Origin: Centroberyx gerrardi
Lineage: Eukaryota > Chordata > Actinopteri > Beryciformes > Berycidae
Length of the DNA: 64,000 bases
Direction: 5' to 3'
Assembly (NCBI RefSeq): GCF_048128805.1
Contig: NC_136012.1
Span: forward strand, 3,526,121 to 3,590,120
In this document: positions 56,905 to 64,000 of the stretch, in pieces
Numbering within the stretch: position 1 is the stretch's first letter
How the letters are laid out: each line of letters starts with the position of its first letter
Position numbers and translations under genes: made by a program
The notes under the pieces: generated by a model
What the model saw: only the letters and a program-made list of their open reading frames with translations
The model's database searches: none
What the model was told of the DNA's origin: nothing

Positions 56905-57378
56905 ATGTTGAGCGACGGTAGGCTCCATGCTAACACTTTAGCATACACTGTTGAGTGATAGTAGGCTCCATGCTAACACTTTAGCATACACTGTTGAGTG
57001 ATAGTAGGCTCCATGCTAACACTTTAGCATACACTATTTTGAGTGACAGTAGGCTCCATGCTAACACTTTAGCATACACTATGTTGAGTGATAGTAGCTC
57101 CATGCTAACATTTTAGCATACACTGTTGAGTGATAGTAGGCTCTATGCTAACACTTTAGCATACACTATTTTGAGTGACAGTAGGCTCCATGCTAACACT
57201 TTAGCATAAAGTATGTTGAGTGTTAGTAGGCTACATGCTAAAGTGTTAGCATGAAGCCTACTATCATTCAAAATAGTAGGCTTTTGAGTGTTAGTAGGCT
57301 TAATGCTAACACGTAAGCATAGAGTAGGCTATGTTGAGTAACAGTAGGCTCCATGCTAACACTTTAGCATACACTATG
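56905..57378 (+). repeat. Hairpin-forming minisatellite, about 10 units of 43-46 bp
   Basis: The unit is GTTGAGTGATAGTAGGCTCC followed by ATGCTAACACTTTAGCATAC. Each has the hairpin TGCTAA-CACT-TTAGCA. Around 57,230-57,285 one stretch is reversed, making a larger hairpin. Units starting ATTTTGAG and GTTGAG alternate. Confidence 0.85.
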
Positions 57379-58036
57379 TAGCAAAACACCCCTGTTGCAA
57401 TTACCAGCAAATATTACAAGGGCTTGGCAATTTCGACCTATTCCGTCTCTTTTACAACATATGAAGCCGTTCTCATCATAAAAAATGTCAGGGATTGCTA
57501 GTTCCACGAGCCACCACCATTTTATTACAATAAATAGTCTTATGGGAATACGACTTTTTAAGTGACTTGCATATATTCAGAAAACCGTGCAAAATGAAGT
57601 TGTTTTGGTAATTCGATAATCACATAGAAACGTGTATTAAATCCTGAAGGTGTAGTGCAATGTCACAGAAATGGATTTAATTGTGCTTTATGTGTCCCGA
57701 GTCATGTAGCTAAATGACAGTGTGTGTGTGGGCTGAGGGAGCTGTGAAATTACAATGAGTGATAGAAGCAGGGAATAGTATAAAACCCCATCATATAAGG
57801 CATCATTTTAACAAGACTGCCGTGGTGTGCCATTTTGAAACTCCCTTTATTCTCTCTCCCCTCTCTCTTTTCCCCACTCCTCTCTCCTTTTTCTCTCTGG
57901 GTTTTACTTCCCTCCTCTCTGTCTGTCTGTCTGACTTTAATAGCTCTAGTTGTGATTAACATCAGACTCATTTCCTTAGTAGCTGATGTTGTGTTGCCTA
58001 CCTCCACTGCTTCTAATAAATTGAGATTAACACACG
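57379..58036. other. Intergenic DNA, no gene seen
   Basis: Mostly unique AT-rich sequence; CT-rich from 57,840 to 57,930. Confidence 0.5.
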
Positions 58037-58710
58037 CACGCACGCGAGCACACACACACACACACACACACACAGTAGTAGACAGGTATATAAATAATTT
58101 CTCATTAAGCATCCCAATGTCGGATGTGAAGGAGGCAGCACAGCTGTCATGAAGCTAAATCATCATTAGACTACTCCTTTCCTTTCCTTTCCTTTCCTTT
58201 CCTGTCCTCTCTACTCCTCTCCTCTGGTTTTCTTGCTTCCCCTCACCTCCTTTCTTTTCCTTTCCCTTTCCTCCCGTCTTTTCCTCTTTTGCTTGTCCTT
58301 TGTTTCCCTTTCCTTTCCTCCTCGCATCCTTTCCTCTTTGCTTCCTTTCCTTTCATTTCCTTTCCTTTGCTTCTCCTCCTTTCCTTTCATTTACTTCCCT
58401 TCCCTTTCTCCTCCTCACCCCATCCTTTCCTTTCTTTTCCTTTCCTTTCCTCCTCTTCTCCTCCTTTCCTTTCATTTGCTTACCTTCCCTTTCCTCTTCT
58501 CTCCTCCTCACCCCATCCTTTCCTTCCTTTTCCTTTCCTTTCCATTCCTTCTCTTCTCCTCCTTTCCTTTCATTTACTTCCCTTCCCTCTTCTCTCCTCC
58601 TCACCCCATCCTTTCCTTTCCTTTCCTCCCACCCCACCTCAGACACACTGAGAGAGAGACAGAGAGAGAGAGAGAGAGACAGAGAGAGAGAGAGACAGAG
58701 AGAGGGGAGG
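58037..58710 (+). repeat. (CA)n, CT-rich minisatellite and (GA)n
   Basis: (CA)n at 58,048-58,073. From 58,175 to 58,630 CCTTT-type sequence forms tandem units of about 90-100 bp marked by CTCCTCACCCCATCCTTTCC (near 58,410, 58,503 and 58,597). (GA)n with CAGA follows at 58,648-58,705. Long Ser/Phe/Pro frames here are artefacts. Confidence 0.85.
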
Positions 58711-59273
58711 AAAGAACAGACAGAGAGAGAATAAAAGCAGTGGAGTCACATGGTCAGACATTACAATAATATGCAGTGTGCGGCGCGGTGGGGCTGCTTA
58801 CAGCAGGAAATGCCTTTCCCAGGGTCGATAAAAATGAAAATGCCACTTCCCCGCCACACCGCTGCACACGGTGCAATTTTCAAACCTGAGCACGCACTTA
58901 ACTATGACCCCCTCATGAATATCACATCAGGGCTACAATAGCAAATGCTGCTTTTATATTTCACTACAGATTTGCTTTTGTGGCCCTGGAAAAAAAACAT
59001 GGAGACATTTAATTTCCACATTGATTATCCTCTACTGAAAGAACTATGAGTAACGCTTTGCTTGAAATGCGTTGTGTTGCATCGCAAGCAGATTATAAGA
59101 ACATTAGAAATTCTTACAGTGTAATCATCAGACAAACAACAGAAAGTCAGATATCTATCAGAAAATTACATCTCTTTATCTTTAATAAAAAACGTCTCTT
59201 TGTGCCTGCTATTATTACAAAGTTACAAGTTATCGCCATTTGCCAGTGTGACAGCGGAGACAGCCAAATATGT
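58711..59273. other. Intergenic DNA, no gene seen
   Basis: No feature recognised. Confidence 0.45.
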
Positions 59274-59281
59274 GTGTGAAC

Positions 59282-59652
59282 TAGGGATGCACCGATGCCA
59301 CTTTTTCAATGCCGATACCGATTACGAGTATGAAAGTTTAAGTATCGGCCGATACTGAGTACCGATCCGATCCATTACTTTTACTGAACAGTGCAGGCTT
59401 ACTTCCTTAGTTTGGGGTCAATGGACAAAATTATTGAGATAAAATCCTTGTTTTTCCCACTGTTTGAGAAATACAGGCTTCTATGTGCCACAAATGCATA
59501 AAATCAAGACAGTTTGCTTTTATTTCTTACATGTTACTCATGGCTTTCGGTATCAGATTTTAGTCTTGGGTAAAATCTCCAATACCGATATTCCATTTTA
59601 GCCTGGTATCGGCACCGATACCGATACCAGTATCGGTATCGGTGCATCCCTA
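59282..59652. mobile_element. hAT-type MITE with perfect 8-bp target duplication
   Basis: Ends TAGGGATGCACCGAT and ATCGGTGCATCCCTA are inverted repeats. GTGTGAAC flanks both sides (59,274-59,281 and 59,653-59,660), an exact 8-bp duplication as made by hAT transposases. The inside is rich in CCGATAC/GTATCGG motifs. 371 bp; the exact duplication suggests a recent insertion. Confidence 0.9.
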
Positions 59653-59672
59653 GTGTGAACATAACATTATTA

Positions 59673-60042
59673 TACACTACAAGTCAAAAGTTTTGACACG
59701 GCTGATTGAATGTTCTATGTTTTTCATTCTCTTAAAGCCATTTTGATCTAAAGGCTTCTGCTTAAATACTTGAAATGTGTTTCTTAGACAAATATAAATA
59801 GTGAAGTTGATCCTATGTATGAATTTCTTTCCAAAGCCTTTGCCTTTCCATCAAGGCAAAGGGCGGCTACTTTAAAGAATCAAAAATATAAGATAGTTTG
59901 AACACTGTTAAACACTTTTTTGGTCACTGCATAATTCCATTTGTGTTATTTCATAGTTTTGATGTCTTTACTGTTATTCTAAAATGTGGAAAATAGTAAA
60001 AATAAAGAAAAATGTGGTGTGTCCAAAATTTTGACTGGTAGT

Positions 60043-60045
<3 letters not shown>
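59673..60045 (-). mobile_element. Tc1/mariner-like deletion derivative
   Basis: Bounded by TA (59,673 and 60,044), with ends CACTACAAGTCAAAAGTTTT and AAAATTTTGACTGGTAGTG, the inverted repeats of fish Tc1-like elements. The inside keeps GGCTACTTTAAAGAATC and other parts from the 3' region of such elements, while the transposase is lost. Strand is a guess from those parts. Confidence 0.8.
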
Positions 60046-60079
<34 letters not shown>

Positions 60080-62048
60080 TGCAGAGAAAATGGGAGGGAT
60101 AGGATGATACAGCTGAATCATACAAGTAATAGAAATGTTGGAGGAGTGAATGTCTTGGAATAGCCAGCCCAGGAGCCTCATTTACAAAAGTGTACTTTTT
60201 TATGTTTTCATAAAAGAAAAATATAATTCTGATTTGGAAACATTTAAAAAAATCCAGATCTAGGGTCAGAGAGCACAGAGATAAAAAGCACCAACATGTC
60301 GTGGTTTTGTGTCTTCCTCAAAAAGAAATGGAATTTGAATTCATCTTCAACCTAAAGATTATTCCTCACAGGATACATACACATGATTTATAAACATATA
60401 ATTTATAGTTACGACTGCATGAAACCATGCATGTCCTTTATAAATGACAGGAGTCTCAGGGGGTTGAGTGATGAAACATGATTGTGCTCCAGTTTTCTGC
60501 ATGGTAAACATCTAAACTAAATGAATTCCCATAAATCAAGGCTTCTCTTCCTTGCACCTTCTGTTCATGTCAAGTTCAGTTCAAAGTTTACTAATAATGA
60601 CACGGATACGGATTTTGACTTTTTGTGCACCTCAAAAAATCAAATTCGATTCGAAATTCCTTTTTTTCATCAGGCAATTTGCAGCTCCAGTGTTTAGCGA
60701 TTCTGACTTTGATGCTGGTTATACTCCAAACTTCTGAGCTCCACTTAGAAGCCACTTCCAAGTTAAAAGACCCACTCCTGCTTCATCATCACCCCCATTC
60801 AAATTCCAAAGTCGCCCCCCCCCCCCCCCCCCCCGTCCGAAATCCACTAAATTTAAAAAGAAAATATCTCCCTGCCACTTGTGATTTGTGAGTTAAATGT
60901 CTCGCTCCGGCGGCATTATCACCCCCCCACCACTCATATTTCAAAGCCCCCCTGAAAGCTATTCATTAAACTATTATTCTTAAAAGGAAGATTCGATTAA
61001 CTCCACCGGGCTAGTCCCAGTCAAAGTGAGCTTCACCTGTGGGGAAACTGTTGCACTCCTGCACCTCTTTTTAACTGGCACCTCTTTTTAACAGTTTTTA
61101 TCCCTGATGTCTGATTCAAATCTCAAAGGTCCTTTGAAAGCTATTGATCTAAAAAGTCATTTGAGTCAGATTTGCAATTACCTCCACTACTTACCACCTT
61201 TGCCGAAAGGAAGCTGTGATGGTATTATTGCTTGGGATTTTGATGTATGCCCACTGATATGCTGTGAAGTAACCATTAAAAATATGCAGTTTTCCTGGAA
61301 GTAAAAGTAATGGGATTTTGATATAAAAATCAGAGAAAATACTGTATTTTTTGGCATTTATTGTTAAATAGTTGTACATTATGATATGCAGAATTAGCTA
61401 AACAGGTGAAAAAGCAGATTTTTAGTGTTCAGTCCATATTATGTAGTGAAAGCTTTGGAGCTGTCCATGGTGCTGAAATGAAGATGTGCTGAAGTTGCAG
61501 ATGACAAAAATCAACTAACATCATAATAATAATAAAATTCATATAATGTTTATACTAGTGTGGAATCAGATAAAAATGTTGCATCAGAATCAATTCAGGT
61601 TAAGGAAATAAAAAGCAGTGTAGTATTGATCAACTGTTTGATTGCAGTTTGATTGACTCTAAATATGGAATCATATTAAACTGTATCATATCCATCATAT
61701 CAGAGGTTGAACCACACTGACTGGACCAGATCCCATTTTTAATAAAAGGACAATATCAGCCTGAGATGTCGGTCTAAGCCTAAGAAAAACCTAATTTCTC
61801 ACAGAACGGGCTCCCAGTGAGGCCAGTGGTGGCTGAGGCTGTCTGAATAACAGATCAGCTATTTAATTGTCAGCCAGCTGTCAGCTCCCACAATGCATCA
61901 CTCCTCCGCTGGAGAGGAGAGGGGAGAGAGAGATACGGAGACAGAGAGAGAGAGAGAGATATCTGCTCTTACATTACATTTATCACTCAACTGGAGAAGA
62001 GAGGGAGGAAGAAAGAGAGGGGAAGTAGAGATGGAGATGGAGATGGAG
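60046..62048. other. Intergenic DNA with (CA)n and poly-C
   Basis: (CA)n 60,045-60,076; a run of about 20 C at 60,815-60,835; GA-rich 61,915-62,045. No coding or RNA signal recognised. Confidence 0.6.
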
Positions 62049-62270
62049 TTTAAAGGAAAATTCTGGCCGTGGTGAATGTTAAGTTCCCGGGACTTCCAAA
62101 GAAAAAATCTGTGGTGAGAATTTTTGGTGAAACTGGATGAGCTAGTCCAGAGTAACTTTGTATATATATTTTATTAATTTGATATTTTGAATTGTTACAG
62201 CTCTATGTAAGGCCTGGGAATAAAGCAAGGGTGTCAACGCTTTTGGTGTTTTACCTGGCCATGATTGTGG

Positions 62271-62312
<42 letters not shown>
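62271..62312 (+). repeat. (TATC)n microsatellite
   Basis: About ten uninterrupted tetranucleotide units. Confidence 0.95.
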
Positions 62313-62507
62313 ACAGGTCAAACGTTTATTTTCTTGTGTATCTAGCCCCCCTTGATTTCTCCTGTCCCCCTGTTTAATCCTCATGGGTGAATTTTAATTG
62401 TTGGTTTAGTGCAAATAAATAAAGTCTTTCTTTTGATACACAAGCCGCTGTCTTGTCTTCATTTAGGTGAAGCCCTTAGGTGGATGTGTTATTTGGCCCA
62501 AGTAACA

Positions 62508-63068
62508 TTAAAGCTGCACTAAGCGATTTTCCGACCACTAGAGGGCGACAGAAACCACAACACATTTGTAAATAAAGCACAGCAAAGCCACTGCACTACG
62601 GAGGCCCTTAAGGACAAACCGTGCATAAAGGCTAACAGCTAAGCTAACGGTACCTATGGAGAAGTGTCACCAACCAGTCTCACTTTGACAGATTTTTCTC
62701 CCACTGAAAGTTACATGTCCCACAATGACAAGTGAAGAGGCAGGTAGCAAGTTTACTAGATTAACAAGTTAACTCGCTCGCTTCATCGATTCTGAGAAAT
62801 CTTTTCAGGAATGGGAGGGGGAGAGCGCCGCTTTTAAACAGCGAGGGAGGAGCCAAGCTAGCTTAAAAAAAAGGAAAAGCTACTGAATGGGCTGGGAGGA
62901 GCTTCATTCCGGTGCAGGTTTTGACTTTAGAAAAGAGGTGAAAACAGCAACACAGCTGCTGCTGTGTGGATATTGATTTATATCATTATGTCTCAATTAA
63001 ATCTCCACATTGCACAGATTAGCTTCAGGATTGGTTAGAAGGTCTGATATCGCTTATTGCAGGTTTAA
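62508..63068. mobile_element. TTAA-flanked MITE, 561 bp
   Basis: TTAAAGCTGCACTAAGCGAT at the left and, reversed, TTAAACCTGCAATAAGCGAT at the right. Next to the left end is CCACTAGAGGGCGACAGAAA, shared with the fragment at 53,513. Non-autonomous. Confidence 0.75.
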
Positions 63069-63318
63069 TGTTAATGTTACAGTGTCTGGATTGTTACTGT
63101 GTCGTGACGAATTCCACGTCACATCTCCTCCACAGATTATGTTTGCCATCTCAGATATTTGTTTTTGACATTGAGTTGAGTGAAAGCGAATGGAGTGTAG
63201 AGGTAGGGAAATAAGCCACATGATAATTGTTTTCCTGATAACAGCATGTCAAAATCCACGGGCATTTTTAGAAGGGAGAGAGGGCTTAACAGTCACTGTG
63301 GCCGGAATTATCCTTTAA

Positions 63319-63454
63319 GCTGTGGGGAAAGAGGGAGTAGATAAAGAGCGATAGAGAGAGGCGAGTAGGAAGGATAGAGAAAGTGGGAACAATATCTGTG
63401 CGCGGTGTGGTTTTGTGAGAGATAGAGGAGACTAGGAATTGTGTAATCATGGTG

Positions 63455-63495
<41 letters not shown>

Positions 63496-63626
63496 TGACA
63501 GAGAGCGAGGGCTAAAGAAAAAGACAGAGGGAGAGAACTTTGTATTGTGTGTGTGTGTGTGTGTGTATGAATTACAAATATTGCAGAGTACATTGCCTTA
63601 GGGCTCGTGCATTCACTGAAACTCTG

Positions 63627-63680
<54 letters not shown>

Positions 63681-64000
63681 TACATACTTCAGCATTGATC
63701 AACTGCAAAATCATTTTAATTGTGTATGTGTTGTTTGGGGCTGTTTCCATTAGCACTGCTGAGACACTTTATTCCTCTACATCACTCTTTGCTCTGCAGT
63801 TGCGTTGCAAATCTGCTAGCAGCCATGGCTAGCATCATGGAGGTCCACTGGAGAATTGGACTCAGCTATTTAAAGTTAGTGTCCTGCATTTTTTACAATA
63901 GAAGTGCATGATTTATGTCCATCTGACCTATAGATAAAATGATTCCTTCAATTCCAGTGATCACAACAGTCAAAATTAGATGTAGGGAAGAGCTACTGGT
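63319..64000. repeat. Intergenic DNA with GT, GA and CA microsatellites
   Basis: (GT)n 63,454-63,468 followed by (GA)n to 63,495; (GT)n 63,546-63,567; (CA)n 63,629-63,674. No gene seen to the window end. Confidence 0.75.

Larger units (their letters stand above)
62049..63318. mobile_element. TTAA-flanked element with nested second element
   Basis: TTAA then AGGAAAATTCTGGCC at 62,049; right end GGCCGGAATTATCCT then TTAA at 63,315-63,318. The ends match at 17 of 19 positions including TTAA. A (TATC)n run lies at 62,271-62,312 and another TTAA element is inserted at 62,508-63,068. No transposase. Confidence 0.6.

Noticed and set aside
56905-57378. CRISPR-like regular repeats
   Set aside because: Units are contiguous with no unique spacers, and the sequence is from a vertebrate; it is a minisatellite.
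58233-58769. Several overlapping long frames
   Set aside because: All three plus frames and one minus frame are open because the CT-rich minisatellite lacks stops.

Overview
This window looks like intergenic DNA from a teleost fish, probably a spiny-rayed one. The evidence is its very dense (CA)n, (GA)n and (CT)n microsatellites, fish-type L2 and R2-like LINEs, hAT, Tc1 and TTAA-flanked short elements, a Ty3/gypsy element, and a vertebrate-type tRNA-Thr(CGT) sequence. All identifications were made by reading the sequence and conceptual translations; no database search was run.

Layout. 1-6.1 kb is microsatellites, a large hairpin at 1,945-2,540 and decayed repeats. 6.5-8.1 kb (minus) holds the only likely host protein gene: a large exon coding an unrecognised repeat protein with a basic C-terminus, joined by a clean 108-bp intron to a small last exon. 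The large exon has at least two frame breaks, so the gene may be dead or fast-changing. 8.5-16.5 kb holds short elements, a hAT/ZNF862-like transposase remnant, a LINE RT remnant and degenerate repeats. 17.1-19.8 kb is a well-preserved L2 LINE (minus). 20.1-22.5 kb looks like a 2.4-kb solo LTR. 22.6-24.4 kb is a foldback element enclosing a second, internally deleted L2 LINE. 24.8-26.2 kb has three hairpin or MITE-like elements in a row. 26.8-27.7 kb is a purine-rich minisatellite. 28.1-33.7 kb is a broken Ty3/gypsy retrotransposon (minus) with one LTR visible.

36.2-53.5 kb is the most striking part: at least 17 copies of a 72-nt tRNA-Thr sequence, each inside a longer repeat unit that also carries decayed tRNA-like modules. 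Several copies fold perfectly and keep A and B boxes. The array has been duplicated, partly inverted (one breakpoint falls inside a tRNA copy) and interrupted by an R2-like LINE, another LINE, a Harbinger-like remnant and other insertions. At least two well-folded copies carry TGT instead of CGT as anticodon.

54.3-64 kb returns to short elements (a piggyBac-like MITE, a hAT MITE with perfect 8-bp duplication, a Tc1-like deletion derivative, nested TTAA elements), a hairpin-forming 43-46 bp minisatellite at 57 kb and simple repeats. Apart from the 6.5-8.1 kb gene and possibly the tRNA copies, I see nothing that must be working for the host.
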